From UBA1422 sp963676385 (GTDB taxonomy: Bacteria; Bacillota; Clostridia; Peptostreptococcales; Anaerovoracaceae): a stretch of 64,000 nt of DNA. Position numbers and translations under genes: made by a program. Positions 24,257 to 32,643 of this stretch are shown one piece after another. The stretch is taken from contig CAXXMM010000002.1 of the NCBI GenBank assembly GCA_963676385.2, positions 279,170 to 343,169 of the forward strand, in the 5' to 3' direction. The stretch's first letter is position 1. Every line of letters begins with the position of its first letter. The notes beneath the pieces are model-generated. The model was not told where the DNA came from. It did not search any database and saw only the letters and a program-made list of their open reading frames with translations.

Positions 24257-26938
24257 ATGGCGAAAGAAAAAGTACTGGCCCTGGCCAACAAAATCAGCAA
24301 TCGGAAAATGACCGCTAAGAATGCGTTTACAGAAAATGATCCGGAATATAAAATTCTTGAACCTGTGGTGACAGACGATATGGCAGATGTGGCCATGCAT
24401 TTGGCATTTCGTGAACCTAGATCTGCGGAAGATATTGGTAAGCGTTGCGGAAAGTCAACAGAGGAAACCAGCCGTTTGCTATGGGATCTTTCTATGGCAG
24501 GCGTCAGTTTTGTCAATAAAATTGACGGAGTAGACCAGTACTGGCATGATTCTTGGGTGCCGGGCATTATGGAAATGATGGTAAACAACAAAGAAAATGT
24601 TCGTAAATATCCTCAAATTGCAGAAGCCTTTGAAGAATATGGACGGGCACGGGGACCGGCAACCGCCGGAAATTTTCCGGTGGGCATCGGACTGATGCGG
24701 GTCATTCCCATCGAAATGGCCATTGACGGAGAATCCAGAAGAGCATCCTACGAGGAAATATCCAAATATCTGAATGAAAGCGAGAAATTTTCGGTATCGG
24801 ATTGTTCCTGCAGAACCGCCAGAGAAGCCATGGGAGAGGGGTGCGGACATTTAAAGGAAGACATGTGTATTCAGCTGGGCCACGCCGCAGAATACTATGT
24901 ACGTACCGGCCGGGGACGAGCCATTACTAGAGAGGAAGCTTTTGACATCATTAAGCGGGCAGAAGAAAACGGATTGGTTCATCAAATCCCCAACACGGAT
25001 GGATCGGGAAAAACCCATGCCATTTGCAATTGCTGCGGATGTTCCTGTTTGGCACTTCGGTCTGCCGAAATGTACTTAAATCCGGACATGGTGCGCTCCA
25101 ACTATGTATCCAAGGTGGATTCCACAAAGTGCGTAGGTTGTGGGGAGTGTGTGGAAGGATGTCAGGTTAATGCCCTGCAATTGGGGCAAAAACTGTGCAC
25201 CAAAACCCCGGTCAAAATTCCTGTCAGAAAAGATTTGCCTGGGGATACGTCATGGGGACCGGAACATTGGAATGTAGATTACCGGTATAACCGGAAAGAA
25301 GTATTGGATAGCGGGACATCTCCTTGCAAAACCAAATGCCCGGCACATATTGCAATTCCAGGGTATATCAAACTTGCATCCATGGGCAAATATAAAGAGG
25401 CATTGGAATTAATCAAACATGAAAACCCATTTCCTGCGGTTTGTGGCAGAATTTGTCCCAAGAGTTGTGAAACAGAATGTACCCGGGGAGAAGTGGATGA
25501 TCCGGTGGCCATTGATGATATTAAAAAATTCATCGCTGAACAGGATTTCAAGGCGGAACATCGATATATTCCCACCATTCGCCATCAATACGGCAATAAA
25601 ATCGCCGTTGTGGGCACCGGCCCTGCTGGTTTGACCTGTGCTTATTTTCTGGCGTTAGACGGATATCGAGTGACGGTTTTTGAAAAAGAAGTTGCCCTAG
25701 GAGGAATGTTGACCCTAGGCATTCCGGCTTTCCGGTTGGAAAAAAACATCATTAACAGTGAAATCGATGTGTTGCGAGAGATGGGGGTGACCTTTGTAAC
25801 CGGTGTTGAGGTGGGAAAAGATATTACATTGACCCAACTTCGTAAGGAGAACTTTGAAGCGTTCTACTTGGCCATTGGGGCTCAAGGCACCCGAAAACTG
25901 GGGATTGAAGGAGAGGAAGGAGAAGGGGTTCTTTACGGCGTTGATTTTCTCAAAGCTATAAACATTGGAGCGACTCCAATGTTAAAAGGGCATACCGTGG
26001 TAATCGGAGGAGGAAATGTGGCTGTGGATGTGGCCAGATCCGCTACTCGCGTTGGTTCAACTAAAGTTACCATGGTTTGTCTGGAAAGCAGAGAAGAAAT
26101 GCCTGCCTTGGATGAAGAATTGTCGGAGGCAAAGGAAGAAGGAATCGGTATAATGAATTCCTGGGGTCCGGTTCGCATCATCAGAGAGAATGGCAAGGTT
26201 GTGGGAGTCCAACTGAAAAAATGTTTATCGGTATTTGATGAGAATGGGAAGTTTTCTCCAAGGTTTGATGAAGAAGACCAGACCACCCTTATGGCAGAAA
26301 CTGTTTTGGTCTCCGTAGGTCAGGGAATTCACTGGGGAGGACTTTTGGAAAATACCCAGATGGAAACCAATCCCAACGGAACCCTGAAAGTGGATTCCTT
26401 TACCTATCAGTCCACCCAACCCGATGTATTTGGTGGTGGAGATTCGGTAACGGGTCCAAAATTTGCCATAGATGCCATTGCCCAAGGGAAGCAGGCGGCA
26501 ATTTCCATTCATCGCTTTGTGCAACCAGGCCAGAGTTTGACCATTGGAAGGAGCAAACGGGAATATCATGCTTTGGATAAAGAAAATTTAGATTTGGAGG
26601 GATACGATTTTGTAAAGAGAGAGTCTCCTGTGGAATCGAATCATGGCATGGATCAATCCTTCAGCGACAGACGGGGGACGTTCACCGAGGAACAGGTACT
26701 GCGAGAAACGGAACGATGTTTAAGTTGTGGAGCAACAGTGGTAGATGAGTTCCTTTGTGTTGGTTGTGGAGTGTGCACAACCAAATGTAAATTTGATGCC
26801 ATTTCATTGACACGTGTCTATGATGGAAAAGGAGCGGCGCTGCCTGACATGAAGTCCATTGTGATTAGGCATGCGCTGAAACGAAAAGGTAAAATTGCCA
26901 TAAAAAACATAAAACAGAAACTGGGGATCCAGGGTTAA
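24257..26938 (+). CDS. Large FAD/4Fe-4S oxidoreductase with GltD-like module
   Basis: An 893-residue protein. Residues 30-110 resemble a winged helix (EDIGKRCGKSTEETSRLLWDL). A cysteine-rich region follows (DCSCRTAREAMGEGCGH about 181; CNCCGCSC about 256), then a ferredoxin cluster (CVGCGECVEGCQ about 291). A Fer4_20 region (CKTKCPAHIAIPGY, CGRICPKSCETEC) leads into a GltD-like flavoprotein (VVGTGPAGLT about 449; VIGGGNVAVDVARSA) and a C-terminal four-Cys ferredoxin (CVGCGVCTTKCKFDA). It should move electrons between NAD(P)H and a low-potential partner. ATG 24257 has AGGAGGGAA upstream. The operon context with HypB and a short HypA is unusual. Confidence 0.88.
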   Translation: MAKEKVLALANKISNRKMTAKNAFTENDPEYKILEPVVTDDMADVAMHLAFREPRSAEDIGKRCGKSTEETSRLLWDLSMAGVSFVNKIDGVDQYWHDSWVPGIMEMMVNNKENVRKYPQIAEAFEEYGRARGPATAGNFPVGIGLMRVIPIEMAIDGESRRASYEEISKYLNESEKFSVSDCSCRTAREAMGEGCGHLKEDMCIQLGHAAEYYVRTGRGRAITREEAFDIIKRAEENGLVHQIPNTDGSGKTHAICNCCGCSCLALRSAEMYLNPDMVRSNYVSKVDSTKCVGCGECVEGCQVNALQLGQKLCTKTPVKIPVRKDLPGDTSWGPEHWNVDYRYNRKEVLDSGTSPCKTKCPAHIAIPGYIKLASMGKYKEALELIKHENPFPAVCGRICPKSCETECTRGEVDDPVAIDDIKKFIAEQDFKAEHRYIPTIRHQYGNKIAVVGTGPAGLTCAYFLALDGYRVTVFEKEVALGGMLTLGIPAFRLEKNIINSEIDVLREMGVTFVTGVEVGKDITLTQLRKENFEAFYLAIGAQGTRKLGIEGEEGEGVLYGVDFLKAINIGATPMLKGHTVVIGGGNVAVDVARSATRVGSTKVTMVCLESREEMPALDEELSEAKEEGIGIMNSWGPVRIIRENGKVVGVQLKKCLSVFDENGKFSPRFDEEDQTTLMAETVLVSVGQGIHWGGLLENTQMETNPNGTLKVDSFTYQSTQPDVFGGGDSVTGPKFAIDAIAQGKQAAISIHRFVQPGQSLTIGRSKREYHALDKENLDLEGYDFVKRESPVESNHGMDQSFSDRRGTFTEEQVLRETERCLSCGATVVDEFLCVGCGVCTTKCKFDAISLTRVYDGKGAALPDMKSIVIRHALKRKGKIAIKNIKQKLGIQG

Positions 26939-26949
26939 GAGGGAACAAA

Positions 26950-27192
26950 ATGCATGAACTGGGGATTGTCATTGAAATTGTAAAAACCGTGGAGGGGTTT
27001 GTGGCTGAAAACCACCTTACCAAGGTTGATGCTTTAGTACTTCAAATTGGAAAAATGGCACCGGTGGTTCCCCATTATATAGAGGCATGTTATCCGGCTG
27101 CGGTAGATGGAACGTCCTTGGAAGATATGAAACTTTCCATTGAGATTGTGCCGGGGAAAGAGTTTGTCATCAAAGAAATTATTGCATACTAA
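26950..27192 (+). CDS. HypA-like protein lacking the zinc-binding domain
   Basis: An 80-residue protein with the N-terminal Ni-binding MHE motif of HypA (MHELGIVIEIVKTVE) and the rest of its alpha/beta Ni domain up to MKLSIEIVPG. Normal HypA is about 113-118 residues and continues into a CxxC...CxxC zinc ribbon. Here the protein ends in FVIKEIIAY and the following 45 nt hold no ribbon in any frame, so it is a naturally short form rather than a frameshift. GGGAAC-type spacing from the preceding stop is 11 nt. It likely hands metal to the HypB of the same operon or another partner. Confidence 0.8.
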   Translation: MHELGIVIEIVKTVEGFVAENHLTKVDALVLQIGKMAPVVPHYIEACYPAAVDGTSLEDMKLSIEIVPGKEFVIKEIIAY

Positions 27193-27237
27193 AGATTTAT
27201 TATTACTATTGTAATTATCAGGAAACGGAGGAGTATT

Positions 27238-28227
27238 ATGTTTACCTTTAACGCTGCCGATGGCGCTACCTTCTGGTCAGGTTGGGGCATTTGGCTGGTA
27301 GTCTTTGCAGGACTATTTGTATTTAATGAGTTTGCACGTCGGTGGAAATGGGCAGGATTCTTTAGTTTTATTGTCTTGCCGGTGGTTTTAAGCATCATGT
27401 GGTTTACTGTTCTAAAGGAACAGACTTATACGGATTGGTTCCATTTGGCAAAAGTATATTCGTCTACGGCGGGTTGTATCGGATTTTGGGCCATTCGGCA
27501 TTGGGAGAAAAAAGACAAATTGACCGGAGAAGTCACCTGGAGACTGGCCAATTATAAACTGGCACTTTGTTTTCCACCCCTTATCCTTGCCATCAATATT
27601 TTGGAGGCTGTGACTCGGGATTTCCAAGTGGGCATTGAATATTGGATGGTCAATTCCGGCGGCATTGAAGGGGAAGTAACCGGGGTTTTAGGTGGACCTT
27701 GGAACATCATGAATGGGATTGCCGGACTTTTGAATATCATTGCAATCACCGGCTGGTTTGGAATTGTCATTCGAAAGAAAACCCAAAAGGATGGCAGTCG
27801 GGATATGCTTTGGCCGGATATGCTCTGGTTTTGGATTATCGCATACGACCTTTGGAACTTTACCTACACATACAACTGCATTCCTACCCATTCTTGGTAT
27901 GCGGGATTTGCACTGCTATTTGCGCCAACCCTTTGTTCCTTTACCTTGGGAAAAGGCGCTTGGCTGCAACATCGGGCTCAGACTTTGGCCATTTGGTGTA
28001 TGTTTGCTCAAACTTTTCCTTCGTTTTTGGATCAGGGGAAGTATATGGTCACGTCTACTTACAATCCGGTGGTATACACCTTCTGGGGCGCGTTGGCCTT
28101 GGCAAGCAATATTGGAGTCGTTGTATATATGTTTTATAAAGTAAAGAAGACCGGGAGAAATCCATACAAGGCAGAACTTTACACAGATTTGGCAGGATAT
28201 CAGGAGGTGAAATCTCTGGCACAATAA
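27238..28227 (+). CDS. Polytopic membrane protein (DUF5692-like)
   Basis: A 329-residue integral membrane protein with about nine hydrophobic helices, rich in Trp and Tyr (YDLWNFTYTYNCIPTHSWYAG). It resembles proteins I know as DUF5692, but that match is from memory. No transporter signature or cofactor motif is visible. CGGAGGAG precedes ATG 27238. It lies between the short HypA and the TetR gene in one operon, so it may be a membrane partner or permease of that system. Confidence 0.65.
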   Translation: MFTFNAADGATFWSGWGIWLVVFAGLFVFNEFARRWKWAGFFSFIVLPVVLSIMWFTVLKEQTYTDWFHLAKVYSSTAGCIGFWAIRHWEKKDKLTGEVTWRLANYKLALCFPPLILAINILEAVTRDFQVGIEYWMVNSGGIEGEVTGVLGGPWNIMNGIAGLLNIIAITGWFGIVIRKKTQKDGSRDMLWPDMLWFWIIAYDLWNFTYTYNCIPTHSWYAGFALLFAPTLCSFTLGKGAWLQHRAQTLAIWCMFAQTFPSFLDQGKYMVTSTYNPVVYTFWGALALASNIGVVVYMFYKVKKTGRNPYKAELYTDLAGYQEVKSLAQ

Positions 28228-28277
28228 GAATATTCTGTGGTATGATAGGGCAAAAGATAAAGAACGGGAGAATGGCC

Positions 28278-28880
28278 ATGAAGGAAGTCAACACGAGAAA
28301 ACAGCGGATTATAGATGCGGCAATTTTAGTGATGCAACAAAATCCCATGGAAGAAGTGACGGTTCGAAAGATTGCCAACAAGGCTGGGCTAACCACGGGA
28401 GCAATTTATCACCATTACAAAAATAAAGATGAATTGCTATTTGATGTAATAAAACAATCCTTGCAATTTACCCATCGCTTAGCGGAGTCCGTCAAAAATG
28501 AAAACCATAAGAAAGGAAGGGAACTGCTGGAAGAAATTGCATCAGAGGTTGGAACGCGTCTTTCTAAATCGGAGGAGCAAAAGTTGTATATCCTTTTGTT
28601 GATGGATGCTGTTGCAAGGAACCATCCGGTTCGAAAAAAATACGAAGAGAACTACCGGGCGATTATTGAAAACACGGCCAACTTGTTTGAAGAATCTTTT
28701 GAGATAAAAAATGATACGTATAAACGTGGCGTTGCAGCACTGCTGGTTGCCGCTATGGATGGGATTGCCATCCAACAGGCTTTAGGGGTTTTGCCGGATA
28801 GTCAGGAAATGATGACGGAAACCTTTGTGACCTTCTTTCAAGAGAGTATTTCCACATTTTTGCGGAATCACCAAGGGTAG
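28278..28880 (+). CDS. TetR family transcriptional regulator
   Basis: A 200-residue TetR protein. The N-terminal helix-turn-helix is clear (RKQRIIDAAILVMQQ, VTVRKIANKAGLTTGAIYHH, YKNKDELLFDVI), with a helical ligand domain after residue 60. ATG 28278 is preferred because GGGAG lies 7 nt upstream; ATG 28242 and 28272 are alternatives. Last gene of the hypB operon; it probably controls it through the 32-bp palindrome at 23449-23480. The ligand is unknown. Confidence 0.92.
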   Translation: MKEVNTRKQRIIDAAILVMQQNPMEEVTVRKIANKAGLTTGAIYHHYKNKDELLFDVIKQSLQFTHRLAESVKNENHKKGRELLEEIASEVGTRLSKSEEQKLYILLLMDAVARNHPVRKKYEENYRAIIENTANLFEESFEIKNDTYKRGVAALLVAAMDGIAIQQALGVLPDSQEMMTETFVTFFQESISTFLRNHQG

Positions 28881-28976
28881 AAGATACTTTAGTGTTTACA
28901 CATCTGAAAAATGAGTATAAAGAATTTACTTGTTTGAGATATTGAGCAATATGCTTTGTGAATGAAGGTGAGATAA

Positions 28977-29198
28977 GTGGCAAGAAAATGTTATAAATGT
29001 GGGTCGTCAAGAGTTGCCAAGGTTGTCCCCGCCAGTGCCCTATGTATTCCGGAAATTAAAAATGATGTGGAGGAAGGCAGAGCGGTGGTGAATTGTTGCT
29101 GTGGCGGAAATGCCGGCAGTGGCGTATATCGTTGCTTAGATTGTAACTTTGAGTGGGATCGCTATTATGAGATAAGCGTTGAACAGGACCAAAAATAA
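28977..29198 (+). CDS. Small zinc ribbon protein
   Basis: A 73-residue protein with two cysteine pairs (CYKCGSSRVAK at the start and YRCLDCNFEWDRY near the end) plus a central CCCGG. It looks like a zinc ribbon of the kind found in small nucleic-acid or redox-linked proteins. GTG 28977 has GAAGGTGAG upstream. No family assigned. Confidence 0.65.
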   Translation: MARKCYKCGSSRVAKVVPASALCIPEIKNDVEEGRAVVNCCCGGNAGSGVYRCLDCNFEWDRYYEISVEQDQK

Positions 29199-29214
29199 AA
29201 ATAATTCGCAGAGA

Positions 29215-29258
29215 AGTAATGGGATGATTTCTTTTACAAATCCCATTACTTTTTTTAT
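29215..29258 (+). terminator. Intrinsic terminator before speD
   Basis: An 11-bp stem (AGTAATGGGAT with ATCCCATTACT) followed by eight T residues. Confidence 0.9.
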
Positions 29259-29264
29259 TTTTTG

Positions 29265-29273
29265 TGCTACAAT
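29265..29273 (+). promoter_or_regulatory. Extended -10 promoter of speDE
   Basis: TGCTACAAT matches TG-n-TANAAT and lies 52 nt before the speD start, right after the upstream terminator. Confidence 0.5.
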
Positions 29274-29325
29274 CGTATGTTGTATTATATTTCTATTATT
29301 GTGAATGAAGGGATGTGGGAAACGA

Positions 29326-30135
29326 TTGGAAAACGAGAAAATAGCACTTTATGGATTTAACAATCTGACCAAAACATTAAGTTTTAACCTGTATGATATC
29401 TGCTATACCAAAACGGTTGCAGACAGAGAATCTTACATTGAGTATATTGATGAACAATACAATGCTGAAAAACTAACGGAAATTTTATGCAATGTATCAG
29501 AAATAATTGGAACTAAAATATTAAATATTGCGGTGCAGGACTATGACCCTCAGGGAGCCTCTGTCACCATGCTCATCTGTGAACAAAGCGAACCGCCTAA
29601 ATCTCAGGTACAAACCATTCCGGTTGGAAACCCGGAATATCTGTGCAACCCTTCTGTTGCGGCACACCTTGATAAAAGCCATATTACAGTTCATACCTAT
29701 CCGGAATATCACCCGGATGGGGGGATTTGTACTTTTCGTGCGGATATTGACGTGTCCACCTGTGGAGAAATTTCTCCCTTGATGGCATTAAATTATCTCC
29801 TTGAAAGTTTTGCGGCAGACATGATGACTTTAGATTACAGGGTCCGGGGATTCACGAGAAAAGTCAACGGGAAGAAGATTTTCATCGATCATAAAATAAA
29901 TTCCATTCAAAACTATATTAGGCAGGATTTGCTGGATCAATACTTTACCATTGACGTAAATATTTTCCAGGAAAATATTTTTCATACAAAATGCAAATTG
30001 AAGAATTTTGACTTGGATAACTACTTCTTTAATTTTTCGGTAGAGGACTTAAGCCCGGAAGAATTAAATATGATTATTGCTAAAGTGAGAAAAGAAATGG
30101 ATGAGGTGTTTTATGGCAAGAACCTGCCGGAGTAG
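29326..30135 (+). CDS. speD: S-adenosylmethionine decarboxylase proenzyme (E. coli type)
   Basis: About 269 residues, close along its length to the E. coli-type enzyme. The proenzyme cleaves itself at LDK|SHITVHTYPE, turning the Ser into the pyruvoyl cofactor. Other conserved stretches are GFNNLTKTLSF, DYDPQGASVT, FRADIDVSTCGEISPL and DYRVRGFTR. It supplies decarboxylated SAM for spermidine synthesis. TTG 29326 places the start at the usual family N-terminus with GGGA just upstream; ATG 29305 lacks a ribosome site. speE follows after 24 nt. This long SpeD type is uncommon in Gram-positives compared with the short Bacillus form. Confidence 0.95.
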   Translation: MENEKIALYGFNNLTKTLSFNLYDICYTKTVADRESYIEYIDEQYNAEKLTEILCNVSEIIGTKILNIAVQDYDPQGASVTMLICEQSEPPKSQVQTIPVGNPEYLCNPSVAAHLDKSHITVHTYPEYHPDGGICTFRADIDVSTCGEISPLMALNYLLESFAADMMTLDYRVRGFTRKVNGKKIFIDHKINSIQNYIRQDLLDQYFTIDVNIFQENIFHTKCKLKNFDLDNYFFNFSVEDLSPEELNMIIAKVRKEMDEVFYGKNLPE

Positions 30136-30159
30136 GTTGAGTCAAGAAAGGGAAAAGAA

Positions 30160-31032
30160 ATGTTAATGAAAAATAGTGATATATGGTATTCAGAGTATCA
30201 TGTCGAGGATGATGTGAAGTTGTCCTTAAAAATAAACGAAATTCTTCATGTAGAACAGTCTTTGTACCAAAAAATTCAAATTTTTCACAACGAAACCTAT
30301 GGAAATGTCTTGGTGTTGGATGGATATGTGCAGGTGACAGAGCGGGATGAGTTTGTATATCACGATATGATTACCCACCCGGCCATGGCGGTAAATCCGG
30401 AGATTAAACGGGTACTTATCATAGGTGGTGGTGACGGAGGGACAGCCAGAGAGATTTCCAGATATCCGTCTATTGAGAAAATTGATATGGTGGAAATTGA
30501 TGGGTCTGTGGTCAAGGCGAGCGAGAAATATTTGCCCACCATGGCGGATGTTTACCAAAGAGAGCCACGATTAAATTTGATGATTCAGGATGGTCTGAAA
30601 TTTGTTGCGGATGCCCAAGCCAACTCCTACGATTTGATTTTGGTGGATTCCACTGATCCGGCCGGCCCGGGAGAGGGACTTTTCACCATTGAATTCTATG
30701 AGAATTGCAACCGTATCTTAAGTGATAACGGCATTCTGATTAACCAACACGAAGGCGCCTTTTATGAAGGTGATATTGAGGAAATGCAAAAGGCTCATAG
30801 GAAGCTTCGTAAAGTCTTTCCCATTGCAAAGGTATATGGTTTTAACACGCCAACCTATGCCTCGGGATATTGGTATTTTGGATTTGCGTCTAAGAGGCTG
30901 GATCCGGTGGCAGACATACAAGAAGATAAATGGAATGAGTTTGCACTAAAAACGAAATATTATAACATTGACCTCCATAAAGGGGCGTTTGCTTTGCCAA
31001 ACTATGTGAAAGATATTTTGGCGGCCGTGTAG
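30160..31032 (+). CDS. speE: Spermidine synthase
   Basis: A 290-residue aminopropyltransferase. The decarboxylated-SAM site is IIGGGDGGTAREISRY; other signature regions are VYHDMITHPAM, MVEIDGSVVKAS and LVDSTDPAGPGEGLF. It transfers aminopropyl from decarboxylated SAM to putrescine. AAAGGGAAAAG precedes ATG 30160. Forms an operon with speD. Confidence 0.96.
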   Translation: MLMKNSDIWYSEYHVEDDVKLSLKINEILHVEQSLYQKIQIFHNETYGNVLVLDGYVQVTERDEFVYHDMITHPAMAVNPEIKRVLIIGGGDGGTAREISRYPSIEKIDMVEIDGSVVKASEKYLPTMADVYQREPRLNLMIQDGLKFVADAQANSYDLILVDSTDPAGPGEGLFTIEFYENCNRILSDNGILINQHEGAFYEGDIEEMQKAHRKLRKVFPIAKVYGFNTPTYASGYWYFGFASKRLDPVADIQEDKWNEFALKTKYYNIDLHKGAFALPNYVKDILAAV

Positions 31033-31090
31033 GCCTTCAAACCCATTTACCCATGGATTCATTACCTATGGATTCATTAGAATAAGAATA

Positions 31091-31128
31091 AAAACACCGC
31101 AGAGTCAAATGGAATCTGCGGTGTTTTT
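31091..31128. terminator. Bidirectional terminator between speE and the dipeptidase gene
   Basis: CACCGCAGA pairs with TCTGCGGTG, flanked by an A run on the left and a T run on the right, so it can stop transcription from both converging operons. Confidence 0.9.
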
Positions 31129-31142
31129 ATTGTATTATAAGG

Positions 31143-32555
31143 CTATTTTGTAAGGCGGTAGATGGCTTCGGCGTAAATATGCCCTGCACGAATAAGCTGT
31201 GAAATCTCAACTCTTTCATCCACTTGGTGCTCCAATTCGGGATCCCCCGGGAAGAGGGCGCCGTAGGCCATACAATTGGGAATAGCACGAGCAAAAGTTG
31301 CGCCGCCAATGACCGAAGGTTGGGTTTTTTCATCGCCACTGATTTCCCGGTAAGTGTCAATCAGCGTGATGACCACCGGATTATTAGATTCCTGATAAAT
31401 TGAACGTATATGGTCAAACACTTCCAGGGTAAACCCAGTATCCTGAATACCTTTTTCTATGGCTTGGGAGACCAATTCCTGGGTTTTTGTTACAGGGTAG
31501 CGGATATCGCAAGTGAGGCGAATTTCATCTAGATTGAAAATCACTTTGCCGACGTTGAAGGACAGGTCTCCTGAAAGGTGATCCTTCATAGCACATCCCA
31601 TTTTGCTCCCATCAAGAGCAAATCCAATTTTGTCTTGATAAAAGGCGATGAAATGATTGGCATCTTCGTTGGAAAAAGATAGTTGGCTTAACAGGTTGCA
31701 GGCCATGGAAATTGCATTCTTGCCTCTTTCGGGAAGCGCGGCATGGGCCGGGACGCCGGTAACTGTAATATTCAAATTCACATCTTCTATTTCACTTTTT
31801 ATATCATATCCTAATTCGGCGGCTTTTTCCTCAATGGATTTTTTCGCGGATTGCAATACTTCGGTGGTTCCGGATATTTGAACCTGAGCAGACCCGGCTA
31901 CCACATTTGGTGCAATTCCTCCAGTCATACTTTTTAAATGGGGGAGTTGTATGTTCAGTGGTTTAAATTCCTGAGGAGGGCATACTAAGTCAAATTCCAA
32001 CAACCCTTTTTCACACTGAACGAGGGGGAAGTCTGCATCAGGGACAATACCAAAATCAGGCGCTTCTTCTTTTTCTAAATAATATTTCATGCCGTTCCAG
32101 TTTGCTTCTTCATCTAACCCTAAAATCAGGCGGATTGTTTTTTTTGGTTGAAATCCCAAGTCTTTTAATATTTTCATGGCGTAAAGGCCGGCCATGGTTG
32201 GACCTTTGTCGTCCTGAGCGCCTCTTCCATATAGCCAACCATCCTTAATGATGCCGGCAAAGGGATCCACAGACCAACCGTTTCCCACCGGGACAACATC
32301 CACATGGCCAACAATGGCCATCACACCTTCTTCGCTGCCCGGCCAATCAATATGGCCGCCATAATTGTCTACGTTTTTCGTCAAAAATCCCATGGATTCC
32401 CCAAGGGTTAACATATATTCAAAGGCTCGCTGAACTTCTTTGCCAAAAGGCATCGCTCCTTCCGGATCAGTGGCAATGCTGGGGATTGCAATCAATCCGG
32501 ATAGATCTGAGGAAAAGCGTTCCAAGTTTTTTTCAAATTCTTTTTTGATATCCAT
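31143..32555 (-). CDS. M20 family dipeptidase (PepV-like)
   Basis: A 470-residue zinc metallopeptidase. Metal-binding motifs are GHVDVVPVGNGW, GRGAQDDKGPTM (bridging Asp) and the catalytic Glu pair in LGLDEEANWNG, the PepV version of the M20 pattern. PepV-like enzymes cut dipeptides in the cytoplasm. AAAGGTGA precedes the ATG at 32555. Third gene of the aminotransferase/transporter operon, so it would release amino acids from imported dipeptides. Confidence 0.9.
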   Translation of the reverse strand: MDIKKEFEKNLERFSSDLSGLIAIPSIATDPEGAMPFGKEVQRAFEYMLTLGESMGFLTKNVDNYGGHIDWPGSEEGVMAIVGHVDVVPVGNGWSVDPFAGIIKDGWLYGRGAQDDKGPTMAGLYAMKILKDLGFQPKKTIRLILGLDEEANWNGMKYYLEKEEAPDFGIVPDADFPLVQCEKGLLEFDLVCPPQEFKPLNIQLPHLKSMTGGIAPNVVAGSAQVQISGTTEVLQSAKKSIEEKAAELGYDIKSEIEDVNLNITVTGVPAHAALPERGKNAISMACNLLSQLSFSNEDANHFIAFYQDKIGFALDGSKMGCAMKDHLSGDLSFNVGKVIFNLDEIRLTCDIRYPVTKTQELVSQAIEKGIQDTGFTLEVFDHIRSIYQESNNPVVITLIDTYREISGDEKTQPSVIGGATFARAIPNCMAYGALFPGDPELEHQVDERVEISQLIRAGHIYAEAIYRLTK

Positions 32556-32643
32556 GATAATCACCTTTTGTGCTTTCAATGTGAATCTTTGGATTCACAA
32601 AAGTGGTGCAGCCGCATGATCGCGGCTGCACAATAGGCGCTTT

